This document shows positions 55,390 through 63,956 of a stretch of DNA of 64,000 nt, in pieces (the first letter of the stretch is position 1; the number at the start of each line of letters is the position of its first letter). This DNA comes from Planctomycetota bacterium (GTDB lineage Bacteria > Planctomycetota > B15-G4): the NCBI GenBank assembly GCA_020638905.1, contig JACKHP010000011.1:42193-106192 (forward strand). The letters run 5' to 3'. Below the pieces are notes generated by a model that did not search any database, was not told the DNA's origin, and was given only the letters and a program-made list of their open reading frames with translations. The translations under genes were made by a program, and so were the position numbers.

Positions 55390-56319
55390 TCAGGGCTTCG
55401 TCTGGAGCTTCGCTTCGGCGGCCTCGAGCAGCTTCTTCCAGTTCGTGTCGGCCTTGGGCTTGAGCGTCGTGACGTCCTCGTCCCAGTCGTCGCGGGTGTC
55501 GCCCAGCCAGCCGTCGTAGAAGAGGTGCAGTTGGCCGCTCGTGAGGCGGAAGGCCTTCGGGTCGACCTCGACCTTCTCGTCCTTCGCACCCATCGCGTAC
55601 GAACACCAGCCGCCGTGCTGCGGCTCGTAGTGCTCGGGATCGGACAGGAACAGCTTCCTGTCCTTCTCGTTCGCGAAGAGGTACTTCACGCCCAGGTGCG
55701 TCGCGGCGAGCGACTCCTTGCCCTTCGTCGGCGTGCCGCCGCCTTCGGGGAAGTAGCTGACCGGGTCGTAGCCCTCGATGGCCAGCGAGTCGCCGGTCAG
55801 GTTGAACTCGCGCACAGGACGCCAGGTCGACGGATCGGGCTTGCGCGCCTCCTCGCCCGAGAGCTTCTTCCACTGCACGTCGGCCTTGCCGAGCAGCGCG
55901 TGCTCGTCCTTCGCCCACCTGCCGTCGACCTGCACGTAGTCGTCGGACGAGAACAGGAGCAGCCGTCCCTCGCCGATGCGGAACGCGCGCGGGTCGACCT
56001 CGACCTTCTTGCCCTGCGACATGGCGTACGCGCACCAGCCACCGTACGCCGGCTCGAAGCGCGCGGGGTCCTTCGCGAAGACCTGCGCGTGCTCGTCGGA
56101 CGCGAAGCGGTACGTGACGCCCTCATGCTCGAGCACGTGCTCGGACGTACCGCGCGTCGGGACGCCGCCGCCCTCGTCGAAGTACGCCACCGGATCCCAG
56201 CCCGAGAGCGCGAGGTGGCCCTCGCCGAGGTCCCAGGCGGACGGGTTGCGGCCCTGCTGGGCGAACGACGACGAGACGACGGTCAGGACGACCAACACGG
56301 CGCGGGCGAGTGGAGACAT
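55390..56319 (-). CDS. Secreted protein with two YHS domains
   Basis: A 309-aa exported protein; signal peptide to about residue 21 (SSSFAQ). Two tandem YHS-type units follow: LSGWDPVAYFDEGGG...GGWCAYAM and IEGYDPVSYFPEGGG...GGWCSYAM, each about 125 residues and ending in a K(V)EVDPxAFR strand. YHS domains are associated with metal-handling proteins, and the single Cys in each GGWC motif is conserved. Each unit ends in a W-K-K-L helix (ADVQWKKLS, ADTNWKKLL). GAGGT precedes the ATG. It is divergent from the Rieske redox operon, suggesting a shared role. Confidence 0.87.
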   Translation of the reverse strand: MSPLARAVLVVLTVVSSSFAQQGRNPSAWDLGEGHLALSGWDPVAYFDEGGGVPTRGTSEHVLEHEGVTYRFASDEHAQVFAKDPARFEPAYGGWCAYAMSQGKKVEVDPRAFRIGEGRLLLFSSDDYVQVDGRWAKDEHALLGKADVQWKKLSGEEARKPDPSTWRPVREFNLTGDSLAIEGYDPVSYFPEGGGTPTKGKESLAATHLGVKYLFANEKDRKLFLSDPEHYEPQHGGWCSYAMGAKDEKVEVDPKAFRLTSGQLHLFYDGWLGDTRDDWDEDVTTLKPKADTNWKKLLEAAEAKLQTKP

Positions 56320-56428
56320 CGGCGGACCTCTCGGCGTGGGACGGCGGACACGGCGTCCGGGAACGCGCTCCGATGCGCCCGACGCGCCGGGCGTTGCAGG
56401 CGCATCGACGCGACCCCGGCGCGAGCAC

Positions 56429-56434
56429 TATGCT
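56429..56434 (+). promoter_or_regulatory. Candidate -10 box of the Rieske redox operon
   Basis: TATGCT about 100 bp upstream of the TTG at 56533, in the 213-bp divergent region. No convincing -35 box is visible. Confidence 0.35.
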
Positions 56435-56532
56435 GTCCGCCGCGCGGGGGGATGTCCCCGGGCGCGTCCGTCGATTGCAGGCAATGTGCGCCTCACGGTC
56501 GCACATCCGGGGGCCGCCCCGGGAGGATCCGT

Positions 56533-56826
56533 TTGCCCGTCGTCGTCGCCGAGATCGTCGTCTGGACCGCGGCCGCCTGGCTCGCGGCGGGGCTGCTCTT
56601 CGCCGTCCCGTTCCTGGCCGTGGGCGCGGGACGCATCGACCCGCTGGCGCGCACCGGCAGCTTCGGCTTCAAGCTCGTCGTGCTGCCGGGCGTCGTGGCC
56701 CTGTGGCCGCTCCTGCTCCTGCGCTGGACGCGCGGAGCCCGCGCCGCGCCCGGCGCCACGCCGCACGACCGGGCCGCCCTCCCGCACGCCCCCGCCTCTT
56801 CCCTCCCCACGGAGGATGCCCGGTGA
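56533..56826 (+). CDS. Small membrane protein, first gene of the Rieske redox operon
   Basis: A 97-aa protein with two membrane helices (VVWTAAAWLAAGLLFAVPF and LVVLPGVVALWPLLLLRW) and an Ala/Pro-rich tail. It starts at a TTG with an excellent GGGAGG 7 nt upstream; no ATG or GTG is available in this frame near the first helix. Its stop overlaps the GTG of the next gene by 4 bases. The first of four overlapping genes, it may anchor or assemble the redox complex. No family name can be given. Confidence 0.72.
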   Translation: MPVVVAEIVVWTAAAWLAAGLLFAVPFLAVGAGRIDPLARTGSFGFKLVVLPGVVALWPLLLLRWTRGARAAPGATPHDRAALPHAPASSLPTEDAR

Positions 56827-57299
56827 TCGGCCCGCTCCGGCGTCGGCACCGGCGCGTGACCGGCGCCCTGGCCGTGCTCGTCCCGCTCGGCTTCCTGGCC
56901 GGCCTCGCGGGACGCAACCCGCCGCCGCCGTCGCCGGTGCCGCCTGCGCTGCGCGGCGACGTGCGGCCCGAGCGCCCCGCCGACCTGCGCACGACGCTCG
57001 ACTTCGCGACGCTGCCGGTCTCCGCCGAGCTGTGGTTCGGCGCCGACGCCACGTTGCGGCTGCGTCCCGGGGACGACCCGCGACGGCCCGACGTGCTCGT
57101 GCTGTGGACGCCCGGCGACGGTGCCGGCGACGCGCTGCCGTCCGACGCGCTGCTGCTCGGCAGCCTCGACGGGACGGCGCCGCGGGCGTTCCGGCTGCCG
57201 GCGCCGGCGGCACGCGGCGGCGGCACGCTGCTGCTCGACGCGCTCGCGCACGGCGAGCTCTTCGACCGCGCGCCGCTGCCGCGGGGAGACGTCCCGTGA
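56823..57299 (+). CDS. Membrane-anchored hypothetical protein, second gene of the redox operon
   Basis: A 158-aa protein with an N-terminal Arg-rich stretch and one hydrophobic segment (GALAVLVPLGFLAGLAG), then a Pro-rich linker and a beta-rich domain (VSAELWFGADATLRL, PDVLVLWTPGD). No Cys or His pattern is seen, so it is not obviously a cofactor protein. The GTG start and the stop both overlap neighbouring genes by 4 bases. Probably a periplasmic subunit or assembly factor of the same system. Confidence 0.7.
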   Translation: MIGPLRRRHRRVTGALAVLVPLGFLAGLAGRNPPPPSPVPPALRGDVRPERPADLRTTLDFATLPVSAELWFGADATLRLRPGDDPRRPDVLVLWTPGDGAGDALPSDALLLGSLDGTAPRAFRLPAPAARGGGTLLLDALAHGELFDRAPLPRGDVP

Positions 57300-58345
57300 C
57301 CCTCGCCTACCGCGCCGTGGGCTGGAGTCCGCGCAAGCTGCGCTACGACGGCACGCTGCTGCTCGGCGTCGTCCTCTATCTGCTCGCCTTCGCCGGCGCG
57401 ATGCTCGTGTGGCAGCCCGAGGCCACCGCCGAGACGCTGCTCATCCGCGCCTTCGGGACGGGCGCGTACCTGCTGCTGCACGTGGTGCTGTGCATCGGCC
57501 CGCTGTGCCGGCTCGACCCGCGCTTCCTGCCGCTGCTCTACAACCGGCGTCACCTGGGCGTGACGATGTTCCTCATGGCGCTCGTGCACGGCGCGCTCTC
57601 GCTCGTGCAGTTCCACGGGTTCGGCGACGCCGATCCGTTCGTGAGCGTGCTCTCGGCGAACGGCGAGCTCGGCTCGGTCGCGCAGTTCCCGTTCCAGCCG
57701 CTGGGGGTCGCGGCGCTCGTGATCCTGTTCGTGATGGCCGCCACGAGCCACGACTTCTGGCTGGCGAACCTGGGTGCGCCGGCGTGGAAGGCGTTGCACA
57801 TGCTCGTGTACGTGGCCTACGCGCTGCTCGTGATGCACGTCACGCTCGGCCTGCTGCAATCCGACACGGGACCGGTGCTGGCGACGCTCACGGGCCTCGG
57901 CTTCGTGCTCGTGCTCGGACTGCACGTGGCCGCCGCGCGAGGCGAGCGCGCCCTCGACGCCGCGCCGACGCCCGGAGCCGACGGCCTGCTCGACGTGTGC
58001 GCCCTCGACGAGCTGGCCGACGGACGGGCGGCGCTCGTATCCGCCGCGGGTGATCGCGTGGCGGTCTTCCGGGACGGCGAGCGGCTGTGCGCGGTCGCGA
58101 ACGCCTGCCGCCACCAGAACGGCCCGCTCGGCGAGGGACGCATCCTCGACGGCTGCATCACGTGCCCCTGGCACGGGTACCAGTACCGTCCCGACGACGG
58201 ACGCTCGCCGCCGCCGTTCACCGAGGTCGTGCCGACGTTCGCCGTACACGTCGTCGCCGGACGCGTGCGCCTCGACCCGCGTCCGCGTCCGCCCGAGGCT
58301 CCGGCGCGGCCGTGCGCCATCCCGTCCGGCGGGGACGGGACGTGA
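57296..58345 (+). CDS. Ferric reductase-like membrane protein fused to a Rieske [2Fe-2S] domain
   Basis: A 349-aa protein. Residues about 20-215 form six membrane helices with paired His (YLLLHVVLCIGP, TMFLMALVHGAL, AWKALHMLVYVAYALLVMHV), as in the ferric-reductase/MsrQ family that binds b hemes. The C-terminal about 110 residues are a Rieske domain: CRHQNGPLGEG and CITCPWHGYQY supply the two Cys and two His. The fusion would pass electrons between heme and a [2Fe-2S] centre. GTG start coupled to the previous gene. Electron donor and acceptor are unknown. Confidence 0.9.
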   Translation: MTLAYRAVGWSPRKLRYDGTLLLGVVLYLLAFAGAMLVWQPEATAETLLIRAFGTGAYLLLHVVLCIGPLCRLDPRFLPLLYNRRHLGVTMFLMALVHGALSLVQFHGFGDADPFVSVLSANGELGSVAQFPFQPLGVAALVILFVMAATSHDFWLANLGAPAWKALHMLVYVAYALLVMHVTLGLLQSDTGPVLATLTGLGFVLVLGLHVAAARGERALDAAPTPGADGLLDVCALDELADGRAALVSAAGDRVAVFRDGERLCAVANACRHQNGPLGEGRILDGCITCPWHGYQYRPDDGRSPPPFTEVVPTFAVHVVAGRVRLDPRPRPPEAPARPCAIPSGGDGT

Positions 58346-59106
58346 GCGCGTCCGACGAGTTCTTCGTGGGCTGGTCCGACGCGACGCCGCCGGCGTCGTC
58401 CGCCCGCACGCGCGACTTCGTGCGCGTCGCGCTGCTCGGCGCGCTCGCGGTGGCGCTGCTGGCCGTGCTCGGACAGCGCCGGCTCGAGCCGGCGACCTTC
58501 GAGTACGGCGTCGTGACGACCCTCGAGGGACGGCTCGCGACCGATCCCGTGCCGAGCCTGCTCGTGCCGCGGCCGGGCTCGGCGGGCGGCGTCTCGCGCT
58601 ATCCGCTCGTGCGCCCGTTCAAGTTCGGCGCGACCGCCGACGTGGCGGGTCTCGACGGGCGGCGCGCGCGCCTGTCCGGCAGCCTGGTGCACCGCGGCGG
58701 GCTGACCATGGTCGAACTCGTGCCGGGCTCGATCGAGGTGCTCGACGACGGGCCGGGCAGCCTGCCGCCTCCCTCGGCCGTCGACCTGGGGACGGCGACC
58801 TTCGTGGGCGAGATCGTCGACTCGAAGTGCTTCCTGGGGGTCATGAACCCCGGCCGGCTCAAGCCCCACAAGGCCTGCGCCATCCGCTGCATCTCCGGCG
58901 GCATCCCACCCGTCCTGCTCGTCCGCGACCCCTCGGGGACATCGACCTGCCTCGTGCTCACCGACAGCGAAGGACGTATGGTGAACGCGCGCGTGCTCGG
59001 GATGGTGGCGGAACCCGTGGAGATCACGGGACGGGTGCGGCGCCTCGGCGAACTCCTCGTCCTGGCGGCCGACCCCGAGACCTACCGGCCGCTCTCGCGC
59101 CCCTGA
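58342..59106 (+). CDS. Membrane-anchored Cys/His-motif protein, last gene of the redox operon
   Basis: A 254-aa protein with one N-terminal membrane helix (VRVALLGALAVALLAVLG) and a beta-rich extracytoplasmic part. The C-terminal domain has a striking conserved block: GEIVDSKCFLGVMNPGRLK followed by PHKACAIRCISGGIPP. Its three Cys and one His could bind a metal or cluster. This family is typically found beside Rieske and ferric-reductase-like genes, but no activity is established. The GTG overlaps the previous stop by 4 bases. Confidence 0.78.
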   Translation: MSASDEFFVGWSDATPPASSARTRDFVRVALLGALAVALLAVLGQRRLEPATFEYGVVTTLEGRLATDPVPSLLVPRPGSAGGVSRYPLVRPFKFGATADVAGLDGRRARLSGSLVHRGGLTMVELVPGSIEVLDDGPGSLPPPSAVDLGTATFVGEIVDSKCFLGVMNPGRLKPHKACAIRCISGGIPPVLLVRDPSGTSTCLVLTDSEGRMVNARVLGMVAEPVEITGRVRRLGELLVLAADPETYRPLSRP

Positions 59107-59123
59107 CCCGACGGATCCACTCC

Positions 59124-59945
59124 ATGCGCGACTCCGCCGCCGCCCCGGACGATCGGACGCAGACCGCCCGCGAGGCCTTCCTCACCGGCGCCCCCGACTG
59201 CCGCCTCACCGAAGACCGCTACCTGGTCTGCTTCGCGCAGACGCTCGACGAGCTGCACGCCGCGCAGCGGTTGCGCTACGAGGTCTTCAACGTCGAGCTG
59301 GGCGAGGGACTCGACAGCAGCCACCTCACACGCCGCGACGAAGACCCGTTCGACGCCGGCTGCCACCACCTGCTCGTGATCGACACGCGCACCGACACGA
59401 TCATCGGCACCTACCGCATGCAGACGCCCGAGATGGCCACGCGCCACCGGGGCTTCTACTCCGACGGCGAGTTCGAGGTGCCGATGCTCGGAGACGAGAT
59501 CCTGAGCGAGTCGATCGAGGTCGGACGCGCCTGCATCGCGCCGGCGCACCGCAAGCAGCGCGTGCTCTTCGCGCTCTGGCGCGGCCTCGCGGCCTACGTC
59601 AACGCCACCGGCAAGCGGTACGTCTTCGGCTGCTGCTCGCTCACCAGCCGCGACCCGTGGGACGGCGCCGCCACGATGGAGCGCCTGCGCCGCGACGGGC
59701 ACGTCTTCGAGGGCACCCTCGTCAGGGCGCGTCCCGGGTTCGAGTGCGTGGCGCCGCCGCCGTCCGACGCGGCCGTCGCGGGCGTGAAGATCCCGCCGCT
59801 GTTCGGGACGTACCTGCGCTTCGACTCGCTCGTGTACAGCGAGCCGGCGGTCGACCACGCCTTCAAGACCATCGACTGGCTCGTGGTCATGGACACCCGG
59901 CGCCTCGACCCGCGCTCGCGCGCCACCTTCGGGCTCGATGCCTGA
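59124..59945 (+). CDS. olsB: OlsB-type GNAT acyltransferase
   Basis: A 273-aa acyltransferase of the hemolysin-like/OlsB family: LRYEVFNVELGEG, HHLLVIDTRTDTIIGTYRM, SESIEVGRACIAPAHRKQRV and the late PPLFGTYLRFDS. OlsB transfers 3-hydroxyacyl chains from ACP to ornithine, the first step of ornithine (or glycine) aminolipid synthesis. The overlapping PlsC-type gene downstream fits OlsA, the second enzyme. It starts 17 bases after the redox operon. Specificity for ornithine is inferred. Confidence 0.85.
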   Translation: MRDSAAAPDDRTQTAREAFLTGAPDCRLTEDRYLVCFAQTLDELHAAQRLRYEVFNVELGEGLDSSHLTRRDEDPFDAGCHHLLVIDTRTDTIIGTYRMQTPEMATRHRGFYSDGEFEVPMLGDEILSESIEVGRACIAPAHRKQRVLFALWRGLAAYVNATGKRYVFGCCSLTSRDPWDGAATMERLRRDGHVFEGTLVRARPGFECVAPPPSDAAVAGVKIPPLFGTYLRFDSLVYSEPAVDHAFKTIDWLVVMDTRRLDPRSRATFGLDA

Positions 59946-60753
59946 GCGGCCGAGAGCCGCGTCCCGCGTGAGACACCTGCGCGCCCCGATCCGACTGCTG
60001 CTCTTCGTCACGCTCAGCGTGGGGACGTGGGTCCTGCACGTCGTGACGGTCCCGACGACCCGGCGCCTCTCGCCCGCCCGCGGCGCCGCGCTCCACGACG
60101 CGATCGCACGCACCTGGGCCCGGACCGTGGCGCGCATCCTCGGCCTGCGCACGCACACGCGCGGCACCCCGCCGCGGACGCCCTTCGTGCTGGTCAGCAA
60201 CCACCTGGGCTACGTCGACATCGTGACCCTGATGACCCTCGTCCCGGCCACCTTCGTGTCCCGCGCCGACGTGTCCGGCTGGCCCCTCATGGGGCGCCTG
60301 GCCCGGATCGGGAACACGATCTTCGTCGACCGCGACAGCCGCCGCGACGTGGTGCGCGCCAACGAGTGCATCGCCGGGATCCTGGCCGAGGGACGGGGGG
60401 TGGTCTTCTTCCCCGAGGGCACCAGCTCGGGGGGGGACTCGGTCCTGCCGTTCCGATCCTCCCTTCTCGATCCCGCGGTCAAGATCGGGCATCCTGTGCA
60501 TTACGCGAGTCTCAGCTACACGACCCCCGACGGGTCACCACCGGCCTCGGAGTCGGTGTGCTGGTGGGGCGACATGACCTTCTTCAAGCACTTCTACGGC
60601 CTGCTCGGACTGCCGGGCATCGAGGCGCGGGTGGTCTTCGGACCCGTCGCGGTCAGCGCGGCGTCGCGTCACGAGCTCGCCGAGCGCCTGCACCACGCGG
60701 TGTCGGCGCAACTCGACGGCCGACGCGCTCCGGAGACGGCTCCATGCGCCTGA
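59938..60753 (+). CDS. olsA: PlsC-type 1-acyl acyltransferase, OlsA-like
   Basis: A 271-aa membrane-associated acyltransferase. One N-terminal membrane helix (RLLLFVTLSVGTWVLHVV) precedes the catalytic NHLGYVD (His89, Asp94) and FFPEGTSSGGDSVLPF substrate motif. OlsA adds the second acyl chain to lyso-ornithine lipid; a glycerolipid role is the alternative. It overlaps the OlsB-type gene by 8 bases, a typical olsBA arrangement. The next gene overlaps its 3' end by 10 bases. Confidence 0.87.
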   Translation: MPERPRAASRVRHLRAPIRLLLFVTLSVGTWVLHVVTVPTTRRLSPARGAALHDAIARTWARTVARILGLRTHTRGTPPRTPFVLVSNHLGYVDIVTLMTLVPATFVSRADVSGWPLMGRLARIGNTIFVDRDSRRDVVRANECIAGILAEGRGVVFFPEGTSSGGDSVLPFRSSLLDPAVKIGHPVHYASLSYTTPDGSPPASESVCWWGDMTFFKHFYGLLGLPGIEARVVFGPVAVSAASRHELAERLHHAVSAQLDGRRAPETAPCA

Positions 60754-61265
60754 TCCAGGACAACGTGGCCCTCGTGCGACAGGGCATCGCGCTGCTCGAG
60801 TCCCTCGACGACGAGCTGTTCGTGGCGCGTCCGCCGGGTCTGCCCGCGGGCGGCGTGGGGCCGCAGTTCCGGCACGTCCTCGACTACTACCGTTGTTTCG
60901 TGCGCGACGTGGCGCGCGGGCGCGTCGACTACGACCTGCGCGAGCGTGACCCCGAGGTCGAGACCGAGCGGCGCGTGGCCATCGCGCGCCTGGGCTCGCT
61001 CGTGCGCGACCTGGCTGCGCTCGGCCTCGACGACGACACCGTCGCGCTGCACGTGAAGGCCGACGTCGATCCCGCCGCGCCCCCCGACGAGACCTGGTCG
61101 CCGTCGTCGGTGCGGCGCGAGCTCATGTTCCTCGCCAGCCACACGGTGCACCACTACGCGCTCATCGCGGTCACGCTGGGCGCCCACGGCGTGCAGGTGG
61201 CGCCCGAGTTCGGCGTGGCCCCGTCGACGCTGCGCCACTGGGCGCGCACCGGCCTCGGCGGCTGA
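60744..61265 (+). CDS. DinB-like four-helix protein
   Basis: A 173-aa protein with DinB-type features: QFRHVLDYYRCFVRD provides the first His and FLASHTVHHYALIAVTL the second set. The rest is helical with an acidic middle loop. It overlaps the OlsA-type gene by 10 bases and ends 5 bases before the triple-fusion gene, so it sits inside the lipid operon. The third DinB-like gene in the window. Substrate unknown. Confidence 0.82.
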   Translation: MRLIQDNVALVRQGIALLESLDDELFVARPPGLPAGGVGPQFRHVLDYYRCFVRDVARGRVDYDLRERDPEVETERRVAIARLGSLVRDLAALGLDDDTVALHVKADVDPAAPPDETWSPSSVRRELMFLASHTVHHYALIAVTLGAHGVQVAPEFGVAPSTLRHWARTGLGG

Positions 61266-61270
61266 CCCGG

Positions 61271-63928
61271 GTGGACGCTGCGTCGGCGCCGGGCTCCCCG
61301 TCCGTGCCGCCGCGCCGGCGCGGTCCCGTGCGACGAGCCCTGCGCGTGCTCGGGATGCTGTGGCTCGCGGCGCTCCTGCTCTCGCACGTCTTCGTGCTGA
61401 TCGTGCCCCCGGCCGATCCGCCCGACGACGGGACGCCGCACCTGCTGCTGCACGCGGTGCGCGACGGCGTCCGCGAGGATCGCACGGTGGCCGTCCACGT
61501 GCAGGACGTGGGCCCCGACGACGGACGCCCCGACGCGCCGGTGGTCGTGCTCGTGCACGGCAGCCCCGGCAGCGGCGCCGGACTCGCGAAGCTCGTGCCG
61601 GCGCTGGCGCAGCACCACCGCGTGCTCGTCCCCGACCTGCCCGGCAGCGGACTCTCGACGGTCGACGTGCCCGACATGTCGATCGCGGCGCACGCCGACT
61701 ACCTGCTGCAGATGCTCGATGCGCTGGACGTCCCGCGTGCGCACCTCGTCGGCTACAGCATGGGCGGCGGACCCGTGCTGCACGCGGCCGAGCGCGCGCC
61801 GGAGCGCATCGCGTCGGTGACGCTCGTGGCGGCCATCGGCGTGCAGGAGCTCGAGCTGCTCGGCAGCCACGCGCTCAACCACGCCGTGCACGTGCTGCAG
61901 CTCGGCGCGCTCTGGACGCTGCGCCAGCTCGTCCCCGACTTCGGGACGGCCCGCGGGCTCGACCAGGCGGTGGCGTACGCGCGCAACTTCGCCGAGACCG
62001 ACCAGCGTCCGCTGCGCGGCATCCTCGAGCGGCTCGAGATGCCGGTGCTCGTGGTGCACGGCCCGGACGACTTCCTGGTGCCGATCGAGGCGGCGCGCGA
62101 ACACCACCGCATCGTCCCGCACAGCGAACTCGACGAGTCGTACAGCGACCACTTCCTCGTCTTCCGCACCGAGGAGGCGCGACGGCTGTCGCGACGCATC
62201 GGCGAGTTCGTCGACGAGGTCGAGCGCGGCGAGGCGCCGCGGCGCGCCGACGCGTCCGAGCAGCGGCTGGCCGACGCGGCGCGTCCCTTCGACCCGTCCG
62301 TCGTGCCGCCGGCCCAGGGCGTGCTGCTGGTCATCGTCTGGTTCTGCATCGCCGCCGCGACGCTCGTCTCCGAAGACCTGGCCTGCATCGGAGCCGGCCT
62401 GGTGGCCGCGACCGGACGCATCGGCTACGTGGCCGCGGCGAGTGCCTCGTTCACCGGCATCTTCGTGGGCGACATGCTGCTGTTCGTGGCCGGGCGCCTG
62501 CTGGGCCGCGCCGCCGTGCGCCGCGCGCCGGTCAAGTGGATGGTCACCCCGGCGGCTCTCGAACGCTGCACGCGCTGGTTCGAGCGCAAGGGTCCGGCGG
62601 TGATCGTGATCTCGCGCTTCACGCCGGGCATGCGCCTGCCGACCTACCTCGCGGCCGGCATCCTGGGCACACGGGCGGCCTGGTTCGCGCTCTGGTTCGT
62701 GCTCGCCGGCCTGCTCTGGACGCCCGCGCTGGTCGCCCTCGCGATGCTCGCCGGCGAGGCGGCCTTCGACGTCCTCGCACGCGTCGAGGGCCACGCGCTG
62801 CTGGCGCTCGTCTCGCTCGCCGTCGCGCTGCTCGTGGTGCTCAAGTTGCTCGTCCCGTCGTTCACCCACGCCGGACGCCGGCGCCTCGTCGGGCTCTGGC
62901 TGCGCTGGACGCGCTGGGAGTTCTGGCCGATGTGGATGGTCTACCCGCCGATCCTGCCGTACGTGGCGTGGCTCGCGCTGCGCCACGGCGGACTGCGTAC
63001 CGTGACCGCGGTCAACCCCGGCATCCCCGGCGGCGGCCTCGTGGGCGAGTCGAAGGACGCGATCCTGCAGCAGTTGCGCGGCGCGGGCGACGCGCTGCCG
63101 GCCTCCGAGCTGCTGCCGGGCGATCTGCCGTCGTCCGAGCGCATGGCGCGCTTCGATCGCTTCGTGTCCGAGCACCGGCTCGGCTGGCCGATCGTGCTCA
63201 AGCCCGACGCGGGACAGCGCGGCTTCGGCGTGCTGCTCGCGCGCGCGCGCGACGAGGTCGAGCGCTACCTCGCCGCCGCGCCGGTCGAGACCCTGGTGCA
63301 GGAGTACGTGGACGGCGTCGAGTTCGGCATCTTCTACCACCGCGCTCCCGACGAGCCGAAGGGTCACGTCTTCGCGATCACCGAGAAGGTGTTCCCCGAC
63401 GTCGTCGGCGACGGACGGCGCACGCTCGAGCGGCTGATCCTCGACGACCCGCGCGGGGTGGCGATGGCGCGCGTCTACCTCGACAACCACCTCGACGCGA
63501 GCGTGCGCGTCCCGGCGTCCGGCGAGCGCGTGCGCCTCGCCGAGCTGGGGACGCACTGCAAGGGCTGCATCTTCCTCGACGGCGAACGGCTCGCGACACC
63601 CGCGCTCGTCGACCGCATCGACGCGATCAGCAAGACCTTCCCGGGCTTCCACTTCGGACGCTACGACGTGCGCGTGCCGTCGGCCGAGCACCTCGCGCGC
63701 GGCGAGTCGATCAAGGTCATCGAGCTCAACGGTCTCACATCCGAGGCGACCTCGATCTACGACCCGCGGCATTCGGTGCTCTTCGCGTGGCGCACGCTGC
63801 GCGCGCAGTGGCGCATCGCCTTCGAGATCGGCGCCGCGAACGTGGCGCGCGGCGTCCCCAAGGCGCGCTGGGGAGAACTCGCCTCGCTCGCGCTCGGCTT
63901 CGTGAAGTCGGTCCGCAAGCGCGCCTGA
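61271..63928 (+). CDS. Alpha/beta-hydrolase - DedA (VTT) - ATP-grasp triple fusion protein
   Basis: An 885-aa membrane protein with three enzyme-like parts. After one membrane helix, residues about 60-325 are an alpha/beta hydrolase: LVHGSPGSG, nucleophile Ser163 in GYSMGG, PDDFLVP and a late DHF with the His. Residues about 350-500 are a DedA/VTT membrane domain (SEDLACIGAGLVAATG, ISRFTPGMRLPTYLAAG). The last about 340 residues resemble ATP-grasp ligases: WPIVLKPDAGQRGFGV, TLVQEYVDGVEFGIFY and IKVIELNGLTSEATS. The GTG start is 5 bases after the DinB gene, in the ornithine-lipid-type operon. A role in membrane lipid modification or transport is plausible but unproven. Confidence 0.88.
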   Translation: MDAASAPGSPSVPPRRRGPVRRALRVLGMLWLAALLLSHVFVLIVPPADPPDDGTPHLLLHAVRDGVREDRTVAVHVQDVGPDDGRPDAPVVVLVHGSPGSGAGLAKLVPALAQHHRVLVPDLPGSGLSTVDVPDMSIAAHADYLLQMLDALDVPRAHLVGYSMGGGPVLHAAERAPERIASVTLVAAIGVQELELLGSHALNHAVHVLQLGALWTLRQLVPDFGTARGLDQAVAYARNFAETDQRPLRGILERLEMPVLVVHGPDDFLVPIEAAREHHRIVPHSELDESYSDHFLVFRTEEARRLSRRIGEFVDEVERGEAPRRADASEQRLADAARPFDPSVVPPAQGVLLVIVWFCIAAATLVSEDLACIGAGLVAATGRIGYVAAASASFTGIFVGDMLLFVAGRLLGRAAVRRAPVKWMVTPAALERCTRWFERKGPAVIVISRFTPGMRLPTYLAAGILGTRAAWFALWFVLAGLLWTPALVALAMLAGEAAFDVLARVEGHALLALVSLAVALLVVLKLLVPSFTHAGRRRLVGLWLRWTRWEFWPMWMVYPPILPYVAWLALRHGGLRTVTAVNPGIPGGGLVGESKDAILQQLRGAGDALPASELLPGDLPSSERMARFDRFVSEHRLGWPIVLKPDAGQRGFGVLLARARDEVERYLAAAPVETLVQEYVDGVEFGIFYHRAPDEPKGHVFAITEKVFPDVVGDGRRTLERLILDDPRGVAMARVYLDNHLDASVRVPASGERVRLAELGTHCKGCIFLDGERLATPALVDRIDAISKTFPGFHFGRYDVRVPSAEHLARGESIKVIELNGLTSEATSIYDPRHSVLFAWRTLRAQWRIAFEIGAANVARGVPKARWGELASLALGFVKSVRKRA

Positions 63929-63956
63929 GCGCGACCCGCGACGACCGGCACCCGAG

